From NCBI GenBank assembly GCA_963695835.1, contig CAVOHR010000001.1, positions 744,001-808,000 on the forward strand: DNA of 64,000 nt, read 5' to 3'. How positions within the stretch are numbered: position 1 is the first letter of the stretch; each line of letters begins with the position of its first letter. Below the pieces are notes generated by a model that was given only the letters and a program-made list of their open reading frames with translations, did not search any database and had not been told where the DNA came from. This DNA comes from VRUE01 sp963695835. GTDB lineage: Bacteria; Actinomycetota; Thermoleophilia; Solirubrobacterales; 70-9. Below are positions 21,024 through 30,002 of this stretch, piece by piece. A program made the translations under genes and the position numbers.

Positions 21024-21911
21024 TTGACCAAGCGCGACTTCCTCACCGGCCAGGAGCTGGGCGCCTTCGAGCTGTCCCGGCTGCTCGACCTGGCGGCGGA
21101 GCTGAAAGCGGCGCGCCGGAAGGGCGCCGACGGCGAGCGGCCGCTGGCGGGCCGCAGCGTCGCCCTGGTCTTCGAAAGGCCCTCGACCCGGACCCGGGTC
21201 TCGCTCGAGGTCGGGGTGGCCGAGCTGGGGGCGACGCCGATCGTCCTCCGCGGCGACGAAATGCAGCTGACCCGCGGCGAGTCGGTCATCGACACGGCGC
21301 GGGTGCTCTCCCGCTACGTCGACGCGATCGCGATCCGTTCCGGCTCCCACGAGGCGGTGGCGGAGCTGGCCGCGGCGGCCGAGGTGCCGGTGGTCAACGC
21401 CCTCACCCCGCTGCACCATCCCTGCCAGGCGCTCGCCGACCTGCTGACGCTGCGCGAGCGCTTCGGCGACCTGAACGGCCTGCGGCTCGCCTACGTCGGC
21501 GACGGCAACAACGTCGCCCGCTCGCTGACGATCGCCGGCGAGCTGGCCGGAGTCGAGGTGGTCGTCGCGGCGCCCGCGGGCTACCAGCTCGAGCAGGGCC
21601 ACGGCGCCGAGCTGACCGACGACCCGCGGGATGCGGTCTCCGGCGCCGACGCGATCTACACCGACGTCTGGGTCAGCATGGGCGACGGGGACGCGGAGGA
21701 GCGGCGCCGCGCGCTCGCCCCCTACCGCCTCGACGGCGATCTGCTCGCGGCGGCGAGCGACGGCGCGATCGTCCTCCACTGCCTGCCCGCCCACCCCGGC
21801 GAGGAGATCACGGCCGAGGTCCTCTACGGGCCGCGCTCGGCCGTCTGGGACCAGGCGGAGAACCGCCTCCACGCGCAGAAGGCGCTGCTGCGTACGCTGC
21901 TCGAGGACTAG
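21024..21911 (+). CDS. argF: Ornithine carbamoyltransferase
   Basis: 295 residues. It makes citrulline from ornithine and carbamoyl phosphate in arginine synthesis. The carbamoyl-phosphate motif is FERPSTRTRVSLEV, followed by LTPLHHPCQALADLLTL and the ornithine-loop HCLPAHPGEEI (Pro where most homologues have Arg). The start is a TTG at 21024, in line with the family N-terminus; longer versions run into the divergent gene. It lies 3 nt before lgt on the same strand. Confidence 0.9.
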   Translation: MTKRDFLTGQELGAFELSRLLDLAAELKAARRKGADGERPLAGRSVALVFERPSTRTRVSLEVGVAELGATPIVLRGDEMQLTRGESVIDTARVLSRYVDAIAIRSGSHEAVAELAAAAEVPVVNALTPLHHPCQALADLLTLRERFGDLNGLRLAYVGDGNNVARSLTIAGELAGVEVVVAAPAGYQLEQGHGAELTDDPRDAVSGADAIYTDVWVSMGDGDAEERRRALAPYRLDGDLLAAASDGAIVLHCLPAHPGEEITAEVLYGPRSAVWDQAENRLHAQKALLRTLLED

Positions 21912-21914
21912 GCG

Positions 21915-22709
21915 ATGTATCCCGAGATCCAGATCGGCCCGCTGACGCTGCAGACCTTCGGCCTGATGTTCGCGCTCGCCTTTCTCGCCGCCGGGGCGCT
22001 GATCTGGAAGCGGCTGGGGGAGCTGGGCAGGCCGGCCGACTGGGCCTACGAGATGGGCTTCGCGGCGCTGGTCGGCGGCGTGGTCGGCTCGCGCGTCTAC
22101 TTCGTCGTCCAGAACTACGACAGCGTCAAGCACGACCTGCTCGGCAGCCTCCTCTCGGGCTCGGGGCTGGTCTGGTACGGCGGCGCGATCGGCGGCGCCC
22201 TCGCCGTCCTGGCCTGGGCCCGGTACCGCGACTTCCTCGGCCTGGCGCTGCTCGACCTGGCCGCGCCGGCGCTGGCGCTCGGCTACGCGATCGGCCGCTG
22301 CGGCTGCCAGCTCTCCGGCGACGGCGACTACGGCAGGCCCTGGAACGGACCGTGGGCGATGTCCTACCCGCACGGCACCGTGCCGACCGACCGCACCGTG
22401 CAGCCGACGCCGATCTACGAGACGCTGGCGATGGGGCTGGGGGCGTGGATCCTCTGGCAGCTTCGCGACCGCTACCGGGCCGGCGTCCTGTTCGCGATCT
22501 ACCTGATCTACGCCGGCGCGGAGCGCTTCCTGGTCGAGTTCGTCCGCCGCAACCACGATGTCGCGCTGGGGCTTACCGCCGCCCAACTGGAGAGCCTTGC
22601 AATGATGCTCGTTGGCGTGGCGGGTGTCTACGCCGTCAGGCGACGGCATGGCGGCGTAGCTCGCGATGCTGCTGTTAACCTTGCACAAAATTCTTTGAGG
22701 GAAACCTAG
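21915..22709 (+). CDS. lgt: Prolipoprotein diacylglyceryl transferase
   Basis: 264 residues and about seven membrane helices. It attaches diacylglycerol to lipobox Cys residues. It begins MYPEIQIGPLTLQTFGLMFA, has GRCGCQLSGDGDYGRPW (the variant without the Asn of the classical GRxGNF signature) and AERFLVEFVRRN with the conserved Arg. The length is normal. A lipoprotein substrate candidate is present at 43913-44404. It lies 3 nt downstream of argF. Confidence 0.88.
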   Translation: MYPEIQIGPLTLQTFGLMFALAFLAAGALIWKRLGELGRPADWAYEMGFAALVGGVVGSRVYFVVQNYDSVKHDLLGSLLSGSGLVWYGGAIGGALAVLAWARYRDFLGLALLDLAAPALALGYAIGRCGCQLSGDGDYGRPWNGPWAMSYPHGTVPTDRTVQPTPIYETLAMGLGAWILWQLRDRYRAGVLFAIYLIYAGAERFLVEFVRRNHDVALGLTAAQLESLAMMLVGVAGVYAVRRRHGGVARDAAVNLAQNSLRET

Positions 22710-22723
22710 GGAGGCGACTACAA

Positions 22724-23569
22724 GTGGGCGCAGTGGAAACCGGCAGCGAGGGTGGCGCGGGGGCGATGACCGTCAACCAGCTGCTCGAGGCGGCGACCGA
22801 GAAGATCGCCGCGGCGGGCTGCGACGAGCCCCGCGCCGACGCCGAGGCGCTGGTCGGCGACGCGCTCGGCATCAGCGCCGAGGAGCTCTCGCGCGACGGC
22901 GCCGGCGAACCGTCGCCGGAGGTCGCGGCGGCGATCGAAGCGGCGGTGGCGCGCCGCGCCGAGCACGAGCCGCTCGCCTACGTCCTCGGCCGCGCCCCGT
23001 TCCGCCAGCTGGAGGTCGCGGTCGACTCGCGCGTGCTCTGGCCGCGCCGCGAGACCGAGCTGCTGGTCGAGGTCGGCGTCGAATTGCCCGAGGGCGCGCG
23101 CGTGCACGAGGTCGGCACCGGCTCCGGCGCGATCGCCCTCGCCCTGCTCTCCGAGCGTCCCGACCTGCGGGTGACCGCCTCCGACCTCTCGCCGGAAGCG
23201 GCCGAAGCGGCGCGCGAGAACGCCGAGCGGCTCGGGCTGCCGCTCGAGGTCGGCGTCTCCAGGGGCCTGCCGGAGGGGCTCGAAGGCATCGACCTGGTGA
23301 TCGCCAACCTGCCCTACGTCACCGACGAGACGATCTACGACCGCTCGCCGGAGATCCGGCGCGAGCCGCGGATCGCCGTCACCGGCGACTGCGGGGCCGA
23401 CGGGCTCGGCGTGATCCGCGGCCTGATCGAGGAAACGCCGGGCGGCTGGCGGATGGCGATGGAGCACGACACCCACCACGGGCCGGAGATGAGGGAGATG
23501 CTGCGCGACGCGACTACCATGCGCGACTACATGGGTGGTGAGCGAGTAACCGTCGGCGTCGCCCCTTGA
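22724..23569 (+). CDS. prmC: Peptide chain release factor N5-glutamine methyltransferase
   Basis: 281 residues. It methylates the GGQ Gln of release factors. The N-terminal helical domain (TVNQLLEAATEKIAAAG) leads to LWPRRETELLVEV, the SAM motif VHEVGTGSGAIALALL and the active-site NLPYV in place of NPPY. The GTG at 22724 has AGGGAGG 8-9 nt upstream; an in-frame ATG at 22766 matches the usual PrmC start and may be used instead. The stop overlaps the TTG start of lysS. Confidence 0.85.
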   Translation: MGAVETGSEGGAGAMTVNQLLEAATEKIAAAGCDEPRADAEALVGDALGISAEELSRDGAGEPSPEVAAAIEAAVARRAEHEPLAYVLGRAPFRQLEVAVDSRVLWPRRETELLVEVGVELPEGARVHEVGTGSGAIALALLSERPDLRVTASDLSPEAAEAARENAERLGLPLEVGVSRGLPEGLEGIDLVIANLPYVTDETIYDRSPEIRREPRIAVTGDCGADGLGVIRGLIEETPGGWRMAMEHDTHHGPEMREMLRDATTMRDYMGGERVTVGVAP

Positions 23570-25032
23570 GCGACGCGGAGCGCCTGGCAAAGGTCGAGCG
23601 GCTGCGGGCGGAAGGGATCGACCCGTATCCCTTCTCCTTCCCGGATCGCAATCGGATAGCCGAGATTCTCGAGGCGCACGACCCCGAGCAGCTCGGGGCG
23701 GGCGAGCATCCGGACTTCTCCTACCGGATCGCCGGCCGGGTGGTCGGCCGGCGCGGCCACGGCAAGACGGCCTTCTTCGACGTCCGCGACCTGAGCGGGA
23801 CGATCCAGGCCTACGCGCGGGTCGACGCGCTCGGCCAGGAGGCGTTCGACCGGATCGAAGACCTCGACATCGGCGACCTGGTCGGCGTCGAGGGCGACCT
23901 CTACGTGACCAAGCGCGGCCAGCTCGCGGTCGAGGTGCGCGAGTGCACGCTGCTCGCCAAGGCGCTGCGCGACCCGCCCGACCTCTTCCACGGCATCTCC
24001 GACCCGGAGGTCCGCTACCGCCGGCGCGAGCTCGACCTGATGGCGAACGAGCGCTCGCGGGAGACCTTCGCGCTGCGGGCGAAGGTGGTGGCGGCGATCC
24101 GCGACCATCTCAACGAGCGCGGCTACGTCGAGATGGAAACGCCGATCCTTCAGCGGATGACCGGCGGCGCCGCGGCGCGGCCGTTCAAAACCCACCACCA
24201 CGCGCTCGACCGCCACCTCTACCTGCGGATCGCCACCGAGCTGTACCTGAAGCGGGCGATCGTCGGCGGCTTCGAGAACGTCTACGAGCTCGGCAAGTTC
24301 TTCCGCAACGAGGGGATGTCGCCGCAGCACAACCCGGAGTTCACGATGCTCGAGTGGTTCGTCAGCGGCGCCGACTACCACGGCGTGATGGACGTCGCCG
24401 AGGGGATCGTCTCCGACGTCGCGATGCGGGTGCTGGGGACGACCAAGGTCGAGCGCGACGGGGTGGAGATCGACCTGGCGCCGCCCTGGCCGCGGGTGCG
24501 GCTGCGCGACGCGCTGCTCGAGGAGACCGGCGTCGACATCGTCAAGGCGAGCCGCGACGAGCTGGCCGAGATCGCCGGCGACGACGCCGACCCCGGCGAC
24601 GACTGGGCCGGCCTGGTCGACACCCTTCAGGGCAAGCTGATCGAGCCGAAGCTGACCCAGCCGACCTTCCTGATCGACCTGCCGCTGGCGATCTGGCCGC
24701 TGGTCAAGCCGGTCCCCGAGCACCCGCAGCTGCTCGCCGCCGCGTTCGACGGGATCGTCGCCGGGATGGAGATCAGTGGCGGCGGCACCGACGTCAACGA
24801 CCCGATCGAACAGCGGCGCCACTTCGTCGAACAGCGCGAACGGCAGGAAGCGGGGGCGGAGCCGACGCCGCACGAGCACGACGAGGAGTTCGTGCGGGCG
24901 CTCGAATACGGGATGCTGACGGCGAGCGGCGCGGGCCTCGGCGTCGACCGCCTGATGATGGTCCTCAGCGGCGCCAAGACCCTCCGCGACGTGATCCTCT
25001 TCCCGTCGATGCGCGAGGCGCCCGGCGACTAG
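23566..25032 (+). CDS. lysS: Lysyl-tRNA synthetase (class II)
   Basis: 488 residues. An N-terminal OB-fold (FSYRIAGRVVGRRGHGKTAF) binds the anticodon. The catalytic core has motif 2 GKFFRNEGMSPQHNPEFTML and motif 3 GAGLGVDRLMMVLSG, and IDLPLAIWPLVK matches LysRS. The TTG at 23566 overlaps the prmC stop, so the two are coupled. Its stop shares a CTAG palindrome with the stop of the convergent transporter gene. Confidence 0.93.
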   Translation: MSDAERLAKVERLRAEGIDPYPFSFPDRNRIAEILEAHDPEQLGAGEHPDFSYRIAGRVVGRRGHGKTAFFDVRDLSGTIQAYARVDALGQEAFDRIEDLDIGDLVGVEGDLYVTKRGQLAVEVRECTLLAKALRDPPDLFHGISDPEVRYRRRELDLMANERSRETFALRAKVVAAIRDHLNERGYVEMETPILQRMTGGAAARPFKTHHHALDRHLYLRIATELYLKRAIVGGFENVYELGKFFRNEGMSPQHNPEFTMLEWFVSGADYHGVMDVAEGIVSDVAMRVLGTTKVERDGVEIDLAPPWPRVRLRDALLEETGVDIVKASRDELAEIAGDDADPGDDWAGLVDTLQGKLIEPKLTQPTFLIDLPLAIWPLVKPVPEHPQLLAAAFDGIVAGMEISGGGTDVNDPIEQRRHFVEQRERQEAGAEPTPHEHDEEFVRALEYGMLTASGAGLGVDRLMMVLSGAKTLRDVILFPSMREAPGD

Positions 25033-25934
25033 CTTTGAATCTGGACCAGGTGCTCCGGCTCGTGCTCGACCTGGAGAGTGGTGTGGTGGATCCCGAACTC
25101 GCGCTCGATCAGCTCCGCGAGCTCGAGCCTCGTGCGGTGACAGTCGCTGTCCGACTCGACCGTGACGTGGGCGGAGAGGGCGGGGAATTCGGAGGTGACC
25201 TCCCAGACGTGCAGGTCGTGGACCTCGACGACGCCGGCCTGTTCGGCCATCCGGCGGCCGATCCGCTGCGGGTCCATCCCCTTCGGCGAGGCCTCGAGGA
25301 AGATCCGCCCGGAGTCGCGCAGCAGGCCGTAGGCGGAGCGCAGCATCAGCCCGGCGACCAGCAGCGAGGCGATCGCGTCGGCGCGGTCGAAGCCGGTCAG
25401 CAGGATCACCGCGGCGGCGATCGCGGTGCCGACGAAGGCGAAGAGGTCGGTGAGGATGTGCTGGAAGCTGCCCTCGACGTTGAGGCTCTGGCGGTTGGCG
25501 CGGGCGAGGGTCGCGGTGGCGGCGAGGTTGAAGACGATGCCGGCCAGGGCGACGACGAGGATCAGGCCGCCGTCGACGGTGGGGGGCGAGACCAGCCGGC
25601 TGACCGCCTCGATCGCGATGATCGCGGCGAGGATCAGCAGGGTGATCCCGTTCGCCTGGGCGGAGAGGACCTCGACCCGTTTGAGCCCGAAGGTCATCTC
25701 GCCCTCGGCCGGCCGGGCGGCGAGCTTGATCACGACCAGCGAGAAGCCGATCGCCGCCGCGTCGGTGAGCATGTGGGCGGCGTCGGAGAGCAGCGCCAGA
25801 GAGTTGGCGACGATCCCGGTGACCACCTCGGTGGCCATGAAGCCGAGGATCAGGACGAGCGCGATCGTCAGCTTGCCGCGGTCGGCGTCGGCGCTGGCGG
25901 CGCCGTGGCTGTGGCCGGCGTGGGAGTGGCTCAT
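25029..25934 (-). CDS. Cation diffusion facilitator family metal exporter
   Basis: 301 residues with six membrane helices and a C-terminal cytoplasmic domain, as in CzcD/ZitB Zn(II)/H+ antiporters. A His-rich N-terminus (SHSHAGHSHG) precedes the first helix. The metal site is formed by SDAAHMLTDAAA in helix 2 and FQHILTDLFAF in helix 5 (HD-type zinc residues). The C-terminal domain has HDLHVWEV and HHTTLQVEHE. It converges with lysS, sharing the stop region. Confidence 0.9.
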   Translation of the reverse strand: MSHSHAGHSHGAASADADRGKLTIALVLILGFMATEVVTGIVANSLALLSDAAHMLTDAAAIGFSLVVIKLAARPAEGEMTFGLKRVEVLSAQANGITLLILAAIIAIEAVSRLVSPPTVDGGLILVVALAGIVFNLAATATLARANRQSLNVEGSFQHILTDLFAFVGTAIAAAVILLTGFDRADAIASLLVAGLMLRSAYGLLRDSGRIFLEASPKGMDPQRIGRRMAEQAGVVEVHDLHVWEVTSEFPALSAHVTVESDSDCHRTRLELAELIEREFGIHHTTLQVEHEPEHLVQIQS

Positions 25935-26054
25935 CGCCCTCTCATCGATACCACGTCAGGATTTCAGAACGCCGAGTGGAGCAGGCCGCCGTCTCAGATC
26001 CATGCGGGGGAAGAATGCTCGGAGGCCTTCACGCCGATAAAGTTAGCGACCAGG

Positions 26055-26150
26055 GCGCCCGTAGCTCAGTGGTCAACGGTCCCTTTACGGGGACCAAAGA
26101 GCGTCGGTCTTTCAAGCCGAAGGTCGCGAGTTCGATTCTCGTCGGGCGCA
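26055..26150 (+). tRNA. tRNA-Glu(TTC)-like gene with an expanded D-loop
   Basis: The acceptor stem GCGCCCG/CGGGCGC (26055-26061, 26143-26149) pairs perfectly with discriminator A. D-stem GCTC/GAGC (26064-26067, 26099-26102), anticodon stem TCGGT/GCCGA with loop CTTTCAA (anticodon TTC), and a T-arm with TTCGATT are all present. The D-loop is 31 nt instead of 7-11 and contains GGTCCC-N6-GGGACC, an extra hairpin of about 20 nt after the conserved GG. It is either a functional tRNA with an unusual D-loop or a tRNA carrying an insertion. No CCA is encoded. Confidence 0.65.
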
Positions 26151-26332
26151 TTCCGCAGGGTTCCAGGGGAGACCGGGTTCTTCCCATCGCAGAGCCGAAT
26201 GCTCGGCTCGCGCCTCGAATCCCGTTCCGCGTCCTGCCGAGACAGGGCTTGCAAAGGTTGCTCCCCGGAGCCTCCAACACCGCCAACCGGGATCGCTGGC
26301 GTCCGTCAGTAGCAGGCGTACGATGGGGGGTC
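26151..26332. other. Non-coding stretch downstream of the tRNA-like gene
   Basis: No supported gene. The frames here have no homology features. ATG 26333 of the MNT gene has GGGGGG a few bases upstream. Confidence 0.4.
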
Positions 26333-26641
26333 ATGAGGCAGTCGCGGACAGCAAGCGGTACCCCGTCCGTGCGGGAGTCGCGGGAGGAGATTGCCCGCAT
26401 CGCATCGGCCCATGGCGCGCGGAACGTGCGCATGTTCGGCTCCGCGGGACGCGGCGATGCCGGCGCTGCCAGCGACCTCGATCTCTTGGTCGAGATGCCT
26501 GAGGGGCGCAACCTTCTCGATCTGATCTCTCTCTCCAATGAGCTGGAGGACGCGCTCGGAGTTGAGGTCGATGTCGTCACCGAGGGCGGGCTGTCTCCCT
26601 ATCTACGCGAGCGGATTCTTTCCGAGGCGGTTGCGCTCTGA
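26333..26641 (+). CDS. MNT-family nucleotidyltransferase (antitoxin of a HEPN/MNT pair)
   Basis: 102 residues. The minimal nucleotidyltransferase motif is MFGSAGRGDAGAASDLDLLV (GSxxRG followed by DLD), then a short C-terminal domain, VDVVTEGGLSPYLRERIL. In HEPN/MNT modules such a protein neutralises a DUF86 RNase, often by adding AMP. The gene is complete, but the HEPN partner that starts at once downstream is cut short, so this antitoxin is probably orphaned. Confidence 0.75.
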   Translation: MRQSRTASGTPSVRESREEIARIASAHGARNVRMFGSAGRGDAGAASDLDLLVEMPEGRNLLDLISLSNELEDALGVEVDVVTEGGLSPYLRERILSEAVAL

Positions 26642-26706
26642 AGGACGAGCGCGTCTATCTCCTGCACATTCGGGACGCCGTCGACGCGGTGCCGGCCGGC
26701 ATCTAA
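26638..26706 (+). pseudogene. Truncated HEPN (DUF86) toxin remnant
   Basis: Directly overlapping the MNT stop, the frame reads KDERVYLLHIRDAVDAVPAGI and then TAA. That is the conserved N-terminus of DUF86 HEPN toxins, which normally run about 110-140 residues with an RxxxxH active site. Only 22 codons remain, and no further HEPN sequence follows in any frame. The first codon is CTG. It looks like a deletion remnant. Confidence 0.6.
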
Positions 26707-26760
26707 CTCGCGCCGGCCGCATCGGCCGGTGTGAATCTCGATTCACTACGATCCCCGGCG

Positions 26761-26878
26761 ATGCTTGAGCTGAGCGGGGTCAGCAAGTCCTACGCGATCG
26801 GGGACGACCTGGTCGAGGTGCTTCACGAGGTCTCGCTGAAGGTCGATCCCGGCCGGCTGGTGGCGATCGTCGGCCCGC
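26761..26878 (+). pseudogene. ABC transporter ATP-binding protein, N-terminal fragment
   Basis: MLELSGVSKSYAIGDDLVEV followed by VLHEVSLKVDPGRLVAIVGP is the start of a MacB/LolD-type ATPase. It ends exactly where the Walker A (GPSGSGKST) should begin and runs into unrelated sequence from an FtsX-like permease in another frame. Everything from Walker A to the ATPase end and the permease N-terminus is missing, so one deletion probably joined the two genes near 26,879. Confidence 0.7.
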
Positions 26879-27760
26879 CGCGCGCTGCGCGACCCGGCGG
26901 CGCCGGCCGCCCCGACCGTGTTCGCCTTCGTCTCCTTTCGCGGGCGGAAGATCGAACTGCGCGCGACCGACCCGCGCGGCCGCAACGGCATCCTCGGCCG
27001 CGGCATCGGCCTGCCGAGCGCGCTGCCGGAGCTGCGCCGCCACCCGCGCGGCATCCTCGTCTCGCGGGTGATGGCGGCCGGCCTCGGCCTCGCCCCGGGC
27101 GAGACGATCGAGCTGCGCACCGCCGCCGGCCCCCGCCGGTTGCGGATCCTCGACGAAGTCGAGGACTTCGCCTGGCCGTCGGGCACCATCTACATGGACA
27201 TCCGCCGCTACCGGCGGCTCTTCCGCAGCAGCGCGATCAACGTGCTCGGCGTGCGGCGGCGGCGGATGATCGACGCGCCGGCGCTCGCGCGGCTGCGCCC
27301 CCTGCACACCCTCTCCGGCAGCGAAGTCGTGGGCAGGATCGAAGCGCAGATGGACAAGAGCACGCAGGGACTGCTGGCGATGCGTGGGCTGACCCTGCTC
27401 GCGGCGCTGGTCGCGGTCGCCGGCATCCTCGCCACCGCGGTCTTCGCGCGGCGGCGCGAATGGGCGGTGCTGCGGGCGATGGGGATGCGCAGCGGCGGCC
27501 TCTTCGCCGCGCTGGCGATGGAGACGCTGCTGGTGATGGCGCTCGGCGGGATCGCCGGCGCGATCGGGGGGATCGTCTCCTACCGCGGCCCGACGCTCGG
27601 CTTCCTCGAGGCGCAGGGCTACGTGGTGGGACACGGCATCGCGCCGCTCACCGTCGCCGCCGTCTTCGCCGGCGCGGTGGCGATCGGGACCGTCGCCACC
27701 GCCCTGCCCGCCTGGCTGACGGCCCGCGCGCCGCTGGCCGATGCGCTCTCCTACGAGTGA
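26879..27760 (+). pseudogene. FtsX-like ABC transporter permease, C-terminal fragment
   Basis: About 290 residues in frame, starting without an initiation signal. It contains a MacB-like extracytoplasmic part (GIGLPSALPELRRHPRGILV, TIYMDIRRYRRLF) and the FtsX domain with three membrane helices (LTLLAALVAVAGILATAVFA, REWAVLRAMGMRSGGLFAAL, VAAVFAGAVAIGTVATALPA). Its N-terminal half is absent. With the ATPase fragment upstream it represents one inactivated exporter operon. Confidence 0.7.
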
Positions 27761-27765
27761 GCGCG

Positions 27766-28398
27766 ATGGCGCCGAAGCGCGGAGAAGCCGGGAGCGCTCC
27801 GACCCGTGGCTCGCGGGCGGACGCGACGAGGGCGCGCCTGCTGGGCGCGGCGATCGAGCTGCTCGAGGAGGGTGGCTACGCGGCCGCGACGGTCGCGGCG
27901 ATCACGGCCCGCGCCGGCGTTGCGACGGGGGCGTTGTACCGGCACTTCCCGTCCAAGGCGGAACTCTTCGTCGAGGTCTTCCGCGCCGCCGCCGAGCGGG
28001 AGCTCGACGCGCTGTACGAGGCGAGCGCCGGGCCGGGGACGGTCGCCGAGAAGCTCGACGCGGTCGTGCGCGAGTTCACGAGCAGCGCCCTGGCCAAGCC
28101 CCGCCTTGCCTGGGCGCTCGGCTACGAGCCGGTCGATCCGCTGGTCGACGCCGAGCGGCTCGCCTACCGCCAGACCTACCGCGAGCGCCTCGCCGGCCTC
28201 CTGCGGCGCGGCATCGCCGCCGGCGAGCTGCCCGCGCAGGACGCCGACCTGACCGCCACCGCCCTGATCGGCGCGATCGGCGAGGCGCTGGTCGGCCCGC
28301 TCTCGCCGGTCCCCGGCGCCGGCGTGCCGGCCGAGCGGCTGATCGCCTCGCTGTCGAGCTTCTGCCGCCGGGCCACCGGAGCGGCCGGCGGCGCCTGA
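27766..28398 (+). CDS. TetR-family transcriptional regulator
   Basis: 210 residues. The N-terminal HTH is LLEEGGYAAATVAAITARAG followed by VATGALYRHFPSKAELFVEV, typical of TetR. The C-terminal ligand domain is helical, with LAWALGYEPVDPLVDAERLA. A GTG at 27757, overlapping the permease-fragment stop, is an in-frame alternative start. It may have controlled the lost exporter, or the divergently oriented acyl-CoA gene that converges on it. Confidence 0.85.
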   Translation: MAPKRGEAGSAPTRGSRADATRARLLGAAIELLEEGGYAAATVAAITARAGVATGALYRHFPSKAELFVEVFRAAAERELDALYEASAGPGTVAEKLDAVVREFTSSALAKPRLAWALGYEPVDPLVDAERLAYRQTYRERLAGLLRRGIAAGELPAQDADLTATALIGAIGEALVGPLSPVPGAGVPAERLIASLSSFCRRATGAAGGA

Positions 28399-28448
28399 CC
28401 CCCGGCGCCCCGTCGCCGGCGCCTCGATCCTCCCGAGCTGCCCGAGCG

Positions 28449-30002
28449 TCAACCCGCAGGTCTCGATCGTGGCGATCGCCGCGGGGGTGGGGGAGGCGGC
28501 GGCTCGCAAAGCCTGAACTCGCCGTTCGCCGACAGCCGGACCCGCCCGCCGGCGCCCTCGGCGCCGAGCAGCGCGTCCGTCGTCTCGCGATCGGCGCTGC
28601 TCGCCAGCGCCCGGCTGCCGTCCGCCAGCAGGCAGCTGACGATCGACCGCGACGGTGTCCCGTCGCGGTCGAACACCGCGGTGTAGGACTCGATCGAAGC
28701 CTCGGTCTCGACCGCGGCTGCGATCCGGCGCCGCGGCAGCGCATCGACCTCCGCCTGGGCGTCGAGGTGGGCGTACGGGCCGCTCGGCGGGCTGGCGCAC
28801 AGCACGGCGCTGGCGTGCTTGGTCATGTACCAGCCGACCCCGGTGACCAGCCCGTAGGTGCCCGCATCCTCGCGCAGGCGCTCGCTCATCGCCGCCAGCG
28901 AGTGCGTCGCGTAGTTGCTCCCCGGCCCGCCGGCGAAGCTCAGCCCGCCGGTGACGGTCGGCGGGCGGCTGTCGCCGGCGAGGTCGATCCCGAGCTCGGC
29001 GGCGGCGATCTGCACGGCCGAGGGAAAGCACGAGTAGAGGTCGAGGTGGGCGACGTCGTCGATGCCGATCCCTGCATGGGCCAGGGAGCCGCCGGCGCCG
29101 GCCGCGATCGCCGGCGAGCGGTGCAGGTCGCGGCGCGAGGCGGCGAACCAGTGGTCGTGCGCGGCGGCGCTGGCGTGCATGAAGACCCAGCGGTCGCGCT
29201 CGATCCCCGCGTCCGCGGCGGCCCGGGCGCTGCAGAGCAGCAGCGCGGCACCCTGGTCGACCTGGATGTTCGCCGTCATCAGCTTGGTGTAGGGGTAGGC
29301 CGCCATCCGGTTGCCCGGGCTCGGCGTGAGGATCTCCTCCGCCGAGGGCGCCTCCCGCGTCCACGCGTGGGGGTTCGAGCGCGCGACCCGGGCGAACCGC
29401 TCCCACAGCAGCGCCAGCCGGCGCCGATGCTCGTCCGGCGTCCTTCCGGCGGCCGCGCGCAGCGCGTTCTCGAACCACGGGTAGTAGTGGAGCGGGGCGA
29501 GCAGGCCGGCGGCCAGCTCGGCCTCGTGGCTCGCCGCCCGATCGGCGCCGAGCAGGCGCGTCGGCGCGCTCGCGGGGGGCTGCTCGGGCCATCCGGTCGA
29601 GCGCCCCTCCCGCGTTGCCCGCATGAACGGGCCGATCGCCTCGGCGCCGGCGATCAGCGCCACGTCCAGCCGACCTGCCTGGATCCGGGCGCAGGCGTCG
29701 GCCAGCAGCTCGATCGGCCCCGTCCCGCCGGTCAGCGTCCGCACGGTCTCCGCCGGCCGCAGGCCCAGCGCGTCCGCGACGAACGCGCCGGGATCCGCGA
29801 CCGGCCAGGACAGGCAATCGACGATCCCCACCGACTCGGTGCGCTCCAGCAGCCTCCGCGCGGCGGGATCCCCAGCCGCCTGGCGCGCGGCGCGCGCCAT
29901 CAACTCCAGCGGCGAGAGCTCCCGGCTGCGGTCGCGCCGGCTGATCTGCCCGGCGCCGATCAGCACCGGCGCGTGGGGGTCGACCGGCGAGCGCGGGTTC
30001 AC
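28449..30002 (-). CDS. Acetyl-CoA acetyltransferase-like (thiolase superfamily) protein
   Basis: 517 residues. It begins VNPRSPVDPHAPVLIGAGQI, and has GGTGPIELLADACARIQAGR, VALIAGAEAIG, HLDLYSCFPSAVQIAAAELG (a Cys close to the usual C-terminal reactive Cys position) and VTGGLSFAGGPGSNYATHSL, as in the long actinobacterial thiolase-like family. A C-terminal extension (about 420-517) resembles the OB-like domain common there. The GTG at 30002 is chosen; codons further upstream show no similarity. Which acyl-CoA it uses is unknown. Confidence 0.75.
   Translation of the reverse strand: MNPRSPVDPHAPVLIGAGQISRRDRSRELSPLELMARAARQAAGDPAARRLLERTESVGIVDCLSWPVADPGAFVADALGLRPAETVRTLTGGTGPIELLADACARIQAGRLDVALIAGAEAIGPFMRATREGRSTGWPEQPPASAPTRLLGADRAASHEAELAAGLLAPLHYYPWFENALRAAAGRTPDEHRRRLALLWERFARVARSNPHAWTREAPSAEEILTPSPGNRMAAYPYTKLMTANIQVDQGAALLLCSARAAADAGIERDRWVFMHASAAAHDHWFAASRRDLHRSPAIAAGAGGSLAHAGIGIDDVAHLDLYSCFPSAVQIAAAELGIDLAGDSRPPTVTGGLSFAGGPGSNYATHSLAAMSERLREDAGTYGLVTGVGWYMTKHASAVLCASPPSGPYAHLDAQAEVDALPRRRIAAAVETEASIESYTAVFDRDGTPSRSIVSCLLADGSRALASSADRETTDALLGAEGAGGRVRLSANGEFRLCEPPPPPPPRRSPRSRPAG

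Noticed and set aside
26066..26580. Minus-strand frames containing TRIELATFGLKDRRS
   Set aside because: This is the well-known artefact of translating the antisense strand of a tRNA gene; the tRNA call explains it.
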